A stretch of 64,000 nt of DNA from UBA6168 sp965222975. GTDB taxonomy: Bacteria; Bacteroidota; Bacteroidia; Chitinophagales; Saprospiraceae. This document shows, piece after piece, positions 34,464-43,203 of this stretch; within the stretch, counting starts at the first letter, position 1; every line of letters starts with the position of its first letter. A program made the translations under genes and the position numbers. A model generated the notes under the pieces. That model was not told where the DNA came from, ran no database searches, and saw only the letters and a list, made by a program, of their open reading frames with translations. The stretch spans positions 62,001-126,000 of the forward strand of contig CBDCVJ010000044.1 in assembly GCA_965222975.1 (NCBI GenBank), in the 5' to 3' direction.

Positions 34464-35858
34464 TCAAAAAGGGATCATTTTCACGCCTCGGGGCTTGGCC
34501 AAAAAACCTTGCAAAATCCGCATCACTTCAGGGTTGTGGCCATAAAACTTGACTGCATCCCGAAGGTCGTCCATATGGCCAGCCGTTTCCGCAGTATCAA
34601 TGTATCCAAAGCCTTGGTACTCTCCATTTTCCACCATCACAACCGCTGATTCTTCCGAACTCCTTCCTTTGTCCAAGAGAAAAAAATTGGGCTGTAGAAA
34701 ATTTTCATTCAACGCTTCCATTGCTTTTATTGCCCTTTCGTTGTAAGATTCGGGGTCTTCTTCCCCAATACATGCCCCTGCACAGCGAGATAGGTGATAG
34801 TCGAAGCATGGGCCGTTTTTGATCTCCAAATGGCAATGCTTTAAGCATAATTCGTGATCCTTTTGAACTCCTCGGAGCCATGCTTTTGCATTTGCTTGCT
34901 TGGGATAACTGGCCACTACCTGCAAATTTTTCCTCGTTTTCAAGGTCGTTTTTTTCACTTCAAAACAAAGATAACCTGCCTTATTTTCAAAAGTGTGAAT
35001 GATGTAAGGATATTGCCGCACCTTTTGCGCACGGTTGATACTGGGCATCAACCTTTTAATCTCATGCGATTCCATGAGCAAAGCGATCAACTCGCTGCCT
35101 GTGATTTCGTAACTGACATCATGCACCGCTTGTTGCAGCTTGCGGGCCTTCTCGGTTTTTACCTTAAAATGTTCAGCCACCCTTTTTTTAATGTTCAAAC
35201 TTTTTCCAACATACACCACGTTCCCCTTGTCGTCGTGGAAATAATAAACCCCACATTGCTCTGGCAGAGCGTGGATTTTTTCAATTGAAAAAGTGCTTGG
35301 CAACAAGGATTCCTTCACCCCGAGGTTGACCATTTGTTGGATGCTTTCCTCAGAGTTTTCGGCTTGCATGATACGCTCAAACAAATCAACAGTAGCCATA
35401 GTGTCACCCATCGCCCGATGCCTTGCACCAACATTTAAATTAAAGTGACGGATCAAATTGCTCAAGCTATAAGACGGAAGCCCTGGGAAAGCTTTTCGTG
35501 CCAAACGCACCGTGCAGAGGTTTTTCCGAGTGTAGGTATAGCCCAGCCGACGGAATTCCTCCTGCACAAAACTGTAATCGAAACGGACATTGTGAGCGAC
35601 AAAAATGGCTCCTTCCGTCATTTGCACTATTTGCTTGGCCACTTCGTAAAACTTTGGGGCTTCGGCCACCATATCGTTTGTGATTCCGGTCAGTTCGGTA
35701 ATGCCATATGGGATCGTCCGCTCTGGGTTGATGAGCGTTTCATATTTGTCTATTATTTCTTTCCCATCATGCAGCACGATGGCAATTTCCGTGATCTTAT
35801 CGTTGGCAGCCCGTCCGCCAGTAGTTTCTATGTCTATGATAGCAAAAATTTTATCCAT
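34464..35858 (-). CDS. DEDDh exonuclease and GIY-YIG nuclease fusion (DnaQ-UvrC-like)
   Basis: A 464-residue protein with two nuclease domains. The N-terminus is a DnaQ-like 3'-5' exonuclease with all DEDDh motifs: DIETTGG (Asp9, Glu11), VAHNVRFDYSF (about 85-95) and HRAMGDTMATV (about 149-159). After a linker comes a GIY-YIG domain (about 195-275) with GVYYFHDDKGNVVYVGKSLNIKKRV, and then a UvrC-like Cys-containing stretch CLKHCHLEIKNGPCFDYHLSRCAGAC. It lacks the UvrB-binding and RNase H-like parts of full UvrC. The family occurs in many bacteria; its role in repair or proofreading is inferred from the domains. I start at the ATG at 35858 because the exonuclease motif begins right there; a start at 35879 is possible. 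Confidence 0.88.
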   Translation of the reverse strand: MDKIFAIIDIETTGGRAANDKITEIAIVLHDGKEIIDKYETLINPERTIPYGITELTGITNDMVAEAPKFYEVAKQIVQMTEGAIFVAHNVRFDYSFVQEEFRRLGYTYTRKNLCTVRLARKAFPGLPSYSLSNLIRHFNLNVGARHRAMGDTMATVDLFERIMQAENSEESIQQMVNLGVKESLLPSTFSIEKIHALPEQCGVYYFHDDKGNVVYVGKSLNIKKRVAEHFKVKTEKARKLQQAVHDVSYEITGSELIALLMESHEIKRLMPSINRAQKVRQYPYIIHTFENKAGYLCFEVKKTTLKTRKNLQVVASYPKQANAKAWLRGVQKDHELCLKHCHLEIKNGPCFDYHLSRCAGACIGEEDPESYNERAIKAMEALNENFLQPNFFLLDKGRSSEESAVVMVENGEYQGFGYIDTAETAGHMDDLRDAVKFYGHNPEVMRILQGFLAKPRGVKMIPF

Positions 35859-35928
35859 GATTGGAAGGTAATACTTCAAATTCCTCTACTTTGCAAAGGA
35901 TAGCCACATCAGCGGCCTGTCAATCAAT

Positions 35929-37170
35929 ATGTTTGCAAATGTAAAATATTTTGTTTCATTTTTTATTTTATTTTCCTTACTCGCTTGTAACAGTAGCAAG
36001 GCTCATCAAGAAGAACAAGATAAAGTAGTCACAACCCAACCTGATATCTCCCCAAAGGAAATAATGGTTGGTGCTGAACGGTTGGATGTGTATTTACCTA
36101 AAATACAAAACAAAGACATAGCCCTGGTAGTCAACCAAACTTCAACTATCGGCGATATCCACTTGGTAGATTCTCTGCTGAAAATTGGCATATCTATAAA
36201 AAAAATATTCGCACCAGAACATGGATTTCGTGGTACTGCCGATGCGGGCGAACAGGTTAAAGATGGAAATGATGTGCAGACCGGACTCCCTGTTGTTTCT
36301 TTATATGGAAAAAAGAAAAAACCCAATAAAGAAGATTTGATCGGTATTGATTTAATTATTTTCGATATTCAAGATGTCGGGGCGAGGTTCTATACCTATA
36401 TTTCTTCGATGGCTTATTTAATGGAGGCATGTGCTGAAAATAATATTGCATTTTTAATTCTCGACCGCCCCAATCCAAATGGACATTATGTGGACGGGCC
36501 TATTTTAAAAAAAGGATATGAATCATTTGTTGGACTTCATCCAATTCCTGTGGTTCATGGAATGACCATTGGAGAATATGCACAAATGGTGAATGGTGAA
36601 GGTTGGTTGAAAAATGGGGTTAAATGCAATTTGGAAATAATTAAATGCGAAAATTACGACCATAATACTTTTTATGATTTGCCGATTAAGCCATCGCCCA
36701 ATTTGCCAAATATGCGGTCTATTTATTTATATCCATCCATTTGTTATTTCGAAGGTACGGAAGTCAGCGTTGGCAGGGGAACAGATAAACAGTTTCAGGT
36801 AATTGGGGCGCCCGGATTTACAGCGGGTAATTATAAATTCACTCCTGTTTCAAAACCTGGCGCAAAATACCCTCCGCACCAAAATATCATTTGCAATGGA
36901 TATGATTTAACACTTATTGATATTGAGAAAATTAAAAACCATAATTCACTGGATTTAAGTTATGTATTAGAATTTTATAAAAATTATAAACCGAAAAAAG
37001 GTTTTTTTTCAGAAAATTTATTTTTCGATAAATTGGCTGGTAGCGATGAATTGAGGAAACAGATTATTGCTGGAAAATCAGAAGCTGAAATAAAAGAAAC
37101 TTGGCAAATTGATTTGGAAAAATTTAAAAAAATAAGGAAGCCTTATTTATTGTATAAAGATTTTGAGTAA
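35929..37170 (+). CDS. DUF1343 family lipoprotein (NamZ-like exo-beta-N-acetylmuramidase)
   Basis: The family (GH171) contains NamZ, which removes terminal MurNAc from peptidoglycan glycans during cell-wall recycling. The 413-residue protein has a signal with a lipobox LLAC (Cys20), so it is a lipoprotein. Visible family motifs are NQTSTIG (about 64-70), FAPEHGFRGTADAGEQV (about 91-107), FDIQDVGARFYTYISSM (about 145-161) and EGTEVSVGRGTDKQFQVIGAP (about 275-295). No MurNAc-recycling genes are adjacent. The second half beyond about 320 is more basic and less conserved. A strong hairpin follows the stop codon. Confidence 0.9.
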   Translation: MFANVKYFVSFFILFSLLACNSSKAHQEEQDKVVTTQPDISPKEIMVGAERLDVYLPKIQNKDIALVVNQTSTIGDIHLVDSLLKIGISIKKIFAPEHGFRGTADAGEQVKDGNDVQTGLPVVSLYGKKKKPNKEDLIGIDLIIFDIQDVGARFYTYISSMAYLMEACAENNIAFLILDRPNPNGHYVDGPILKKGYESFVGLHPIPVVHGMTIGEYAQMVNGEGWLKNGVKCNLEIIKCENYDHNTFYDLPIKPSPNLPNMRSIYLYPSICYFEGTEVSVGRGTDKQFQVIGAPGFTAGNYKFTPVSKPGAKYPPHQNIICNGYDLTLIDIEKIKNHNSLDLSYVLEFYKNYKPKKGFFSENLFFDKLAGSDELRKQIIAGKSEAEIKETWQIDLEKFKKIRKPYLLYKDFE

Positions 37171-37179
37171 GGTGTAGGA

Positions 37180-37214
37180 CTTAGGAGGTTATTTCAAATA
37201 ACCTCCTAAGTTTT
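37180..37214 (+). terminator. Intrinsic terminator after the NamZ-like gene
   Basis: A perfect 14-bp stem cttaggaggttatt / aataacctcctaag (37180-37193 with 37197-37210), a 3-nt loop and a TTTT tail start 10 nt after the stop codon. Confidence 0.75.
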
Positions 37215-37244
37215 ATAAAGCCAGAACAATTAAGCCAACATTCA

Positions 37245-37252
37245 TACTTTTG
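37245..37252 (+). promoter_or_regulatory. Candidate -7 box for surE
   Basis: TACTTTTG fits TAnnTTTG and lies 20 nt before the surE start codon, just after the upstream terminator. No clear -33 TTTG is seen. Confidence 0.4.
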
Positions 37253-37271
37253 CCGACTTAAAAAAAGACGA

Positions 37272-38063
37272 ATGCAAAAAAAACCTTTAATATTGGCCAC
37301 TAACGATGATGGTGTTAATGCACCAGGCTTGCGGGCTCTTGTCGAGGTAGCCAGTGAAATAGGGGAAGTCGTTATCTCCGCCCCCGACAGTCCACAATCT
37401 GGGCAAGGACATGCCGTCACGCTGAAAGATCCGCTTCGGTTGAAAAAAGTGAAACTGTTCGACGGCATGGATGCTTATGAATGCAGTGGCACACCCGTTG
37501 ATTGTGTGAAATTGGCCAAATCCGTTATCTTAAAAGACCGAACTATTGACCTATGTGTGTCAGGGATCAACCACGGAGCAAACCACTCCCTCAATATCCT
37601 TTATTCAGGAACAATGTCAGCGGCGATGGAAGCGTCATTGGAAGGAATTAATTCCATTGGGTTTTCCTTGCTCAATTTTTCGTGGAAAGCCGATTTCGAT
37701 GCATGTAAATCTTACGTGAAAGAATTGATGGAATTTGTTTTGGAAAATGGAATGCACAATTGCAATTTATTGAACGTAAATATTCCAGCTATACCAAAAT
37801 CTGAAATTCGGGGATTTAAAGTGTGCCGTCAAGCAGAGGCCCGGTGGGTGGAAGAATATGTGGAAGGTACTGATCCTTACGGCCAGAAATATTATTGGTT
37901 GACAGGCAGGTTTGTCAATGAAGATTTGCACGATGACACCGATGTCCATGCTTTGGAAAATAATTATATTTCCATCGTTCCGTCTGGCCACGACCTCACT
38001 AAATATGATGCGATGCCCGATTTTAAACCATTGGAAAACAGTGCTCGCCTTGTAAAAAAATAA
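37272..38063 (+). CDS. surE: 5'/3'-nucleotidase SurE
   Basis: SurE hydrolyses 5' and 3' nucleoside monophosphates and short polyphosphates, with a divalent metal. The 263-residue protein has the signature ILATNDDGVNAPGLRAL at 6-22 (metal ligands Asp11, Asp12), SAPDSPQSGQGHAVT near 39-53 (Ser ligand), and VSGINHGANHSLNILYSGTMSAAMEA near 97-122 (Asn ligand). Length fits the family (about 250-260). It is followed 6 nt later by a small membrane-protein gene and then by lpxB, an order that suggests one transcript of surE, the small gene and lpxB. A terminator and a possible promoter box lie upstream. Confidence 0.95.
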   Translation: MQKKPLILATNDDGVNAPGLRALVEVASEIGEVVISAPDSPQSGQGHAVTLKDPLRLKKVKLFDGMDAYECSGTPVDCVKLAKSVILKDRTIDLCVSGINHGANHSLNILYSGTMSAAMEASLEGINSIGFSLLNFSWKADFDACKSYVKELMEFVLENGMHNCNLLNVNIPAIPKSEIRGFKVCRQAEARWVEEYVEGTDPYGQKYYWLTGRFVNEDLHDDTDVHALENNYISIVPSGHDLTKYDAMPDFKPLENSARLVKK

Positions 38064-38069
38064 ATAACC

Positions 38070-38369
38070 ATGTTAGAAAAAAATTCCCTTTCTATAGGAC
38101 TAATGGTTGGTATATTATTGCCAATTTTAGGTTACTTTTTATTTTCTGGAATATATGAAGGGTTAGAGATGATGGGGTGGGTAAGTGATGGTGGTTTTCG
38201 TCCTAAATTCAGGGAGCGTACCACAGGCATTATTGCCATTGCTTTAAATGCGATTGCTTTAAATTATTATCAAAAAAAATATTATAATAATTCAGTTCGT
38301 GGTATTGTTATTACTACTGCTGTTTGGGTTGGAGTTTGGTTGTATTTATTTGGAGAATATGTTTTGTGA
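38070..38369 (+). CDS. Small membrane protein between surE and lpxB
   Basis: A 99-residue protein with three hydrophobic segments (about 9-29, 48-64 and 78-98) and a charged loop DGGFRPKFRERTTG between the first two. No family can be named. Its tight packing, 6 nt after surE and 2 nt before the lpxB start, strongly suggests cotranscription and perhaps translational coupling with lpxB. A role in lipid A or envelope biology is possible from context but not shown by the sequence. Its 3' end also carries, in another frame, the start of an upstream lpxB extension that I do not use. Confidence 0.75.
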   Translation: MLEKNSLSIGLMVGILLPILGYFLFSGIYEGLEMMGWVSDGGFRPKFRERTTGIIAIALNAIALNYYQKKYYNNSVRGIVITTAVWVGVWLYLFGEYVL

Positions 38370-38371
38370 AA

Positions 38372-39511
38372 ATGAAATATTATATTTTGGCTGGCGAAGC
38401 ATCAGGCGACCTTCACGGTTCAAATCTGATAAAGGCTTTAAAAAAAGAAGACCCCAAAGCAATAATACGTGCTTGGGGCGGTGATTTAATGGCACAAGCT
38501 GGTGCTGAAGTAGTTAAACATTATAAAGACCTCGCCTTTATGGGTTTTGTGGAAGTCGTGAAAAACCTGCCAACCATTTCCCGGAATTTTAAATTTTGTA
38601 AAAAAGACATCCTCCAATTTCAGCCGGACGTACTGATATTAATTGATTACCCTGGGTTTAATTTAAGAATGGCCAAGTGGGCAAAAAAAAAGCGCATACG
38701 GGTGTTTTATTATATTTCCCCGCAATTATGGGCTTGGAATACTGGACGGGTAAAAATAATCGAAAATAATGTGGAACGTATGTTTGTGATCTTGCCTTTT
38801 GAAAAAACATTTTATGAAAAATATGGAGTGGAAGTAGATTATGTTGGGCATCCTTTGATGGATGTGATAGAAGATTTTCATCCAGAAGAGGATTTCTACA
38901 GAAAAAATAATTTAAATAAAGAAAAACCAATCATTGCCTTATTGCCTGGTAGTCGAAAACAGGAAATAAAAAGGATGTTAAGCAAGATGCTTTCTGTGGT
39001 CGAAATTTTTTCAAAATATCAATTTGTTATTGCAGGTGCCCCTTCCATAGAGCGATCATTTTATAATCCTTTTATTGAAAATAACACTTCCGTTTTTTTG
39101 GTGGAAAATAGAACTTACGATTTGCTCCATTATTCCAAGGCCACATTGGTGACTTCCGGTACAGCGACGCTCGAAACGGCTTTGTTCAATGTGCCACAGG
39201 TCGTTTGTTATGCTGGAAATTGGCTTTCTTTTCAATTAGCTAAAAGGCTTGTCAATAAAGATTTAAAATTTATTTCTTTGGCTAATTTAATTGCAGATAA
39301 AGAAGTAGTAAAAGAATTAATTCAAACTGATTTAATCACAGAAAATATAAAAAAGGAATTGGAGAATTGTTTGTCAGAGAAAAAGCGGGAAAAAATATTG
39401 GAAGGGTATCGGTTGATCCATGAAAAATTAAAATTTGGTGGGGCGTCTGAACGGGTGGCTAAAATAATGGTGAGCCGGTTGGGAGTATCAAAGGGGGAGT
39501 TCAATGCATGA
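38372..39511 (+). CDS. lpxB: Lipid-A-disaccharide synthase
   Basis: LpxB joins UDP-2,3-diacylglucosamine to lipid X to give the lipid A disaccharide, on the inner face of the inner membrane. The 379-residue protein starts with KYYILAGEASGDLHGSNLI (about 2-20), the characteristic N-terminus of the GT19 family, and has FPDV-like LIDYPGFNLRMAKWAK (about 90-105), YYISPQLWAW (about 113-122), and the C-terminal VTSGTATLETALFNVPQVVCY (about 263-283) for nucleotide-sugar binding. The ATG at 38372 gives the normal start; a frame opening at 38324 would overlap the small upstream gene. Its last 11 nt overlap the 3' end of the convergent flavin reductase gene. Confidence 0.95.
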   Translation: MKYYILAGEASGDLHGSNLIKALKKEDPKAIIRAWGGDLMAQAGAEVVKHYKDLAFMGFVEVVKNLPTISRNFKFCKKDILQFQPDVLILIDYPGFNLRMAKWAKKKRIRVFYYISPQLWAWNTGRVKIIENNVERMFVILPFEKTFYEKYGVEVDYVGHPLMDVIEDFHPEEDFYRKNNLNKEKPIIALLPGSRKQEIKRMLSKMLSVVEIFSKYQFVIAGAPSIERSFYNPFIENNTSVFLVENRTYDLLHYSKATLVTSGTATLETALFNVPQVVCYAGNWLSFQLAKRLVNKDLKFISLANLIADKEVVKELIQTDLITENIKKELENCLSEKKREKILEGYRLIHEKLKFGGASERVAKIMVSRLGVSKGEFNA

Positions 39512-40412
39512 TGTCATATGTCAATAAAGTTTTCAATGCGTCATAGGTTTTCCCATTTTCAAGAAGATTTTTTGCCAAATTATGAAGTGCTTTTTTTATA
39601 GCTTCCCTATTTGATTTATTTTCCTTAAAAATAACCGCTACATCAGGGGTTTTTGCCCAAGCGATAATTTCTTCATCTGTTGGCAATTGTTCTACATTGC
39701 CCAGACGACCCAAATTATTTCCCGTTAAAACAGAACTGTTTTTTATGGAAACAGGCAATTGGTCAATGCCAATCCCTTTGGTCGTTATCGGTTTTGGGAT
39801 TTCAAATAATGCATTGCCCGATGCCCGGCAATACCAGCTTCCTCCCATGCGGGCCACGAGATCGAGTTTGGTCGTATCGAGGTTTTGGTTTTCATCCAAA
39901 TATTCTTCTTTTATATGGACTTTAACGACCCTTGCAATTATCAGGTTGCCAGCTCCGCCCTCTGTTCCCATTTCTATCACTTGATCCACAAGGCATTCAA
40001 AAGCGACGGGTGCTTCTCCTACCCTGGGTGGGTGAATTTTGTCCGATTCTACTTCTGTCAAGCCTGCTTTTTTGAATTCATTTACACCTTTTTCATATTC
40101 GGTGCTTGACAACGACATCTGTTCAACTATGGAGTAGTTAACGATGTTGATGACCACCTCCGGTACTTCTCTCACATTTTCCAAAGTATGTTTAATTGTA
40201 TTATCCCTCACCCTGCGTGCAGGTGAAAATATCATGATTGGTGGGTTAGCGCCAAAGCAATTAAAAAAGGAGAATGGGCTGAGATTGACATTGCCTTCCC
40301 TGTCCATGGTACTTGCAAATGCGATGGGGCGAGGAGCAACGGCAGCCAGCATATAGCCATGCAAACGTTTGGTAGAAATGGTTTTTGGGTCAATGGAAAT
40401 AGTAGAACTCAT
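39501..40412 (-). CDS. Flavin reductase family (FMN-binding) protein
   Basis: A 303-residue protein with the split-barrel FMN-binding fold of flavin reductases. The N-terminal part has VAPRPIAFASTMDREGNVNLSPFSFFNCFGANPPIMIFSP (split here in description: PRPIAFAST near 27-35 and NLSPFSFFN near 43-51), which is typical. In the middle, VAFECLVDQVIEMG near 150-163 and the segment RMGGSWYCRASGNALFEIPKP near 187-207 continue the family. The C-terminal 100 residues are an extension often seen in the Bacteroidota group. Family members supply reduced FMN or act directly on small molecules. It is followed on the same strand by none, but precedes fahA and hmgA on the genome, so a role next to aromatic catabolism is possible. 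Confidence 0.85.
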   Translation of the reverse strand: MSSTISIDPKTISTKRLHGYMLAAVAPRPIAFASTMDREGNVNLSPFSFFNCFGANPPIMIFSPARRVRDNTIKHTLENVREVPEVVINIVNYSIVEQMSLSSTEYEKGVNEFKKAGLTEVESDKIHPPRVGEAPVAFECLVDQVIEMGTEGGAGNLIIARVVKVHIKEEYLDENQNLDTTKLDLVARMGGSWYCRASGNALFEIPKPITTKGIGIDQLPVSIKNSSVLTGNNLGRLGNVEQLPTDEEIIAWAKTPDVAVIFKENKSNREAIKKALHNLAKNLLENGKTYDALKTLLTYDIMH

Positions 40413-40437
40413 AGTTTAGAATATTCATATTCAGATT

Positions 40438-41682
40438 TTACAAAGCAGGTAGCACCTTTGTCCGCACCTCACCAAAACCAACTCGCACTCCATCCTTCTC
40501 CGCATAACCTCTCATTGTCACCGTATCGTGGTCTTTGATGAACACACGGGTCGAGCCGTCTTTCATGGTTAGTGGTTTCGTGCCAGCCCAAGCCAGTTCG
40601 AGCATAGAGCCATATGCTGATGCATCCTTGCCGCTGATGGTGCCTGAAGCCATTATGTCCCCGACATTGATATTGCAGCCGTTCACAGTGTGATGGGTCA
40701 ATTGTTGCACCATGTTCCAATACATGTATTTGTAATTGGATCGGCAAACAATGGATTCCTCTGCTCCATCCGGCTGAATGGCCACTTCCAAATTAATATC
40801 AATATTTTTATACCCTTCATATGTAAGGTAGGGCAAAACGGGTGGGTCTTGGTCATAGCCTTTTACTTTGAAAGGTTCAAGTGCTTCCAAAGTTACCACC
40901 CATGGTGAAACGGAGGAAGCAAAACTTTTCCCAAGAAATGGCCCAAGCGGCACATACTCCCATTTCTGAATGTCCCGTGCTGACCAATCATTGAATATGG
41001 TAAATCCAAATATGTGATCTTCTGCTTCGGCTGTAGTGACCTGTTGTCCTAACTCAGTCTGCTTGCCAATGATGAACGCCATTTCCAATTCAAAATCCAA
41101 TCTGCCAGAGGCTTGATAGATAGGTGAGGTGCTGTCTTTTGGAACGACTTGCCCTTTTGGTCGGTGAATGTCCGTTCCGCTGACGATGATCGAAGAAGCC
41201 CTTCCATGATAACCTACTGGAATGTGCTTCCAGTTGGGCAGCAATGCTTTTTCGGGGTCACGGAACATCATGCCGACGTTGGTGGCATGTTCGATGCTCG
41301 AATAAAAATCGGTGTAATCACGGACGAACACAGGTAGGTGCATAGATGCTTCCGACTGCTTTATTAATAAACCGTCCATTATTTTTAAAGAAGTATTATC
41401 TTCCTGTAAAAGCTCCTGTACTTTCAGTCTTACAGCATTGGTGATGGGTTTTCCGAGGGCGATGAAGTCATTTAAATATTCGTTCTCGAAAACATTCCTG
41501 AAGTCACCAATTTCATCAAAATGCCCCAATGAAGCGACGGCTTGCAAGTCAAGGATTTGCTCACCTATCGCTACGCCAACCCTTTTTCCATTATTGTCAG
41601 TTGAAAAGATTCCGAAAGGTAGATTATGGATGCTAAAATCTGAATTGTCAGGTACGTTCACCCAAGTTCTCATGTTTGTCAT
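40438..41682 (-). CDS. fahA: Fumarylacetoacetase
   Basis: The enzyme hydrolyses fumarylacetoacetate to fumarate and acetoacetate, the last step of tyrosine/homogentisate degradation. The 414-residue protein has an N-terminal SH3-like part (about 10-115), then the C-terminal metal-binding barrel with VRDYTDFYSSIEHATNVG (about 120-137, catalytic His and first Asp ligand), GYHGRASSIIVSG (about 158-170), LDFELEMAFIIGK (about 194-206, two Glu ligands) and FNDWSARDIQKWEYVPLGPFLGKSF (about 230-254). All ligand motifs are intact. hmgA lies upstream on the same strand, separated by element R6, so the two probably belong to one catabolic locus. The start is ATG 41682; a second ATG three codons later is equally possible. 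Confidence 0.95.
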   Translation of the reverse strand: MTNMRTWVNVPDNSDFSIHNLPFGIFSTDNNGKRVGVAIGEQILDLQAVASLGHFDEIGDFRNVFENEYLNDFIALGKPITNAVRLKVQELLQEDNTSLKIMDGLLIKQSEASMHLPVFVRDYTDFYSSIEHATNVGMMFRDPEKALLPNWKHIPVGYHGRASSIIVSGTDIHRPKGQVVPKDSTSPIYQASGRLDFELEMAFIIGKQTELGQQVTTAEAEDHIFGFTIFNDWSARDIQKWEYVPLGPFLGKSFASSVSPWVVTLEALEPFKVKGYDQDPPVLPYLTYEGYKNIDINLEVAIQPDGAEESIVCRSNYKYMYWNMVQQLTHHTVNGCNINVGDIMASGTISGKDASAYGSMLELAWAGTKPLTMKDGSTRVFIKDHDTVTMRGYAEKDGVRVGFGEVRTKVLPAL

Positions 41683-41714
41683 TTATGTTTTAGTTGAGTT
41701 TTATGTGTAGTTTT

Positions 41715-41828
41715 CTCTAATACTCTGATAGAGAGGGAGGTGAAAAATAAAAAAATTCAATTTTTTTATTTTTCACCTCCCTCTCTTCTTGTTTTTTACT
41801 GCTCCACAAAAATTGTCAATGAACCAAA
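41715..41828. repeat. Partial double-hairpin element R6
   Basis: It carries one perfect 28-bp stem (AGAGAGGGAGGTG base, 41730-41786, TTC loop) and the right end of the R4/R5 family in changed form (GCTCCAC ... TCAATGAACCAAA). The other hairpin and the left end are missing. It fills the gap between hmgA and fahA. Confidence 0.7.
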
Positions 41829-41832
41829 TGTA

Positions 41833-43020
41833 TTAATGTCCATTCATGCTCACGGGATCGGTATGCTCCAACCACGACTGATAATATTTCCCATCATCCA
41901 AACGGAGTGCATTTTCCGTAATTTTCAATGGTTTGAAAGTATCTATCATTACCGCCAGTTCTTCGGTTTTTGTTTGGCCAATGCTTCGCTCATAAGCACC
42001 GGGGTGAGGGCCATGCGGGATTCCGGCTGGATGCAAGGAAATATGACCCGGGCCAATATCATTTCGGCTCATGAAATCGCCATCAACGTAATAAAGCATT
42101 TCATCAGAATCAATATTGGAGTGATTGTAAGGGGCAGGGATTGACTTTGGATGGTAGTCGTACAGCCTTGGACAAAATGAGCAGATTACAAATGCCTTTG
42201 TCTCGAAAGTCTGATGCACAGGCGGTGGTTGATGGACCCGCCCCGTGATAGGTTCAAAATTATGGATGGAAAAACCATAGGGGTAATTGTAGCCATCCCA
42301 ACCGACCACATCGAACGGATGCGTTTCATACACCAATTCATGCAACGTATTTTCTTTTTTGATTTTTATGTGAAATTCCCCTTTTTCATCATAAGTCTCC
42401 AAATCCGTGGGCAATTTATAATCCCGCTCACAAAAGGGTGAATGCTCTAACAATTGGCCGAACCAATTCCTGTATCTTTTAGGTGTATAAATCGGATGGA
42501 ACGACTCCGCATATAAAATTCGGTTCTCCGATGTATCAAATTCGATCTGATAAATCATGCCCCGTGGGATGATAAGGTAATCGCCATATTCGAATTCAAT
42601 ATTTCCCAGCAAAGTCCGCAACTTGCCAGTGCCTTTGTGAATGAACAGCATTTCATCCGCATCCGCATTTTTATAAAAATAGCTGGTCATGGACTGCTTT
42701 GGAGCAGCCACGCCGATGTGGATGTCATTGTTGACCAATAGCGGCTCCCGGCTTTCCAGGAAATCATCTATTGGTGGTGCATTGAAGGTGACCAACTTGC
42801 GGGCATGGATGTTTTTGGCTACTGCCACTTTCGGGGATACATCTACTGATTCAAGCACTTGGCGAACCATCGTAGGCCTGTAATGCTGATAGAGCAAAGA
42901 AGACATCCCATCGAAGCCGATGGTTCCGAACAACTGCTCGTAATACAAACCGCCATTGGGTTTTTCAAAAATGGTATGCCGTTTTTGGGGAATTTTTCCG
43001 AGTCTGTGATAGATAGGCAT
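41833..43020 (-). CDS. hmgA: Homogentisate 1,2-dioxygenase
   Basis: HmgA opens the ring of homogentisate with Fe(II) and O2 to give maleylacetoacetate. The 395-residue cupin-type protein starts MPIYHRLGKIPQKRHTIF, as typical of the family. Iron and substrate residues can be read in DADEMLFIHKGTGKL (about 125-139), VVGWDGYNYPYGFSIHNFEP (about 245-264), PPPVHQTFETKAFVICSFCPR (about 271-291), and NSNIDSDEMLYYVDGDF with SLHPAGIPHGPHPGA (about 310-365). The Pro-His-Gly run with two His near 359-364 is the usual iron-site end. Upstream of fahA on the same strand. The maleylacetoacetate isomerase of the route is not seen in the window. Confidence 0.95.
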   Translation of the reverse strand: MPIYHRLGKIPQKRHTIFEKPNGGLYYEQLFGTIGFDGMSSLLYQHYRPTMVRQVLESVDVSPKVAVAKNIHARKLVTFNAPPIDDFLESREPLLVNNDIHIGVAAPKQSMTSYFYKNADADEMLFIHKGTGKLRTLLGNIEFEYGDYLIIPRGMIYQIEFDTSENRILYAESFHPIYTPKRYRNWFGQLLEHSPFCERDYKLPTDLETYDEKGEFHIKIKKENTLHELVYETHPFDVVGWDGYNYPYGFSIHNFEPITGRVHQPPPVHQTFETKAFVICSFCPRLYDYHPKSIPAPYNHSNIDSDEMLYYVDGDFMSRNDIGPGHISLHPAGIPHGPHPGAYERSIGQTKTEELAVMIDTFKPLKITENALRLDDGKYYQSWLEHTDPVSMNGH

Positions 43021-43057
43021 GGTTCGATATTTTGATTGTTATCTGGAAAGGGATGGG

Positions 43058-43065
43058 CAAAGCTA
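43058..43065 (-). promoter_or_regulatory. Candidate -7 box for hmgA
   Basis: On the minus strand this is TAGCTTTG, matching TAnnTTTG, 38 nt upstream of the hmgA start. No good -33 box at standard spacing was found. Confidence 0.4.
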
Positions 43066-43203
43066 ACAAGAATGAAACGCAAATGGTTAGGAGGAAGGTT
43101 GAGAATTTAAGTAGTTGGACTTTTAGACCGGAATGATGCTTATCAATAGAAAAAAGGAAATACTTGAATAAATTGGACTTAAAGATAAAGTGTGCTGTCA
43201 ATT

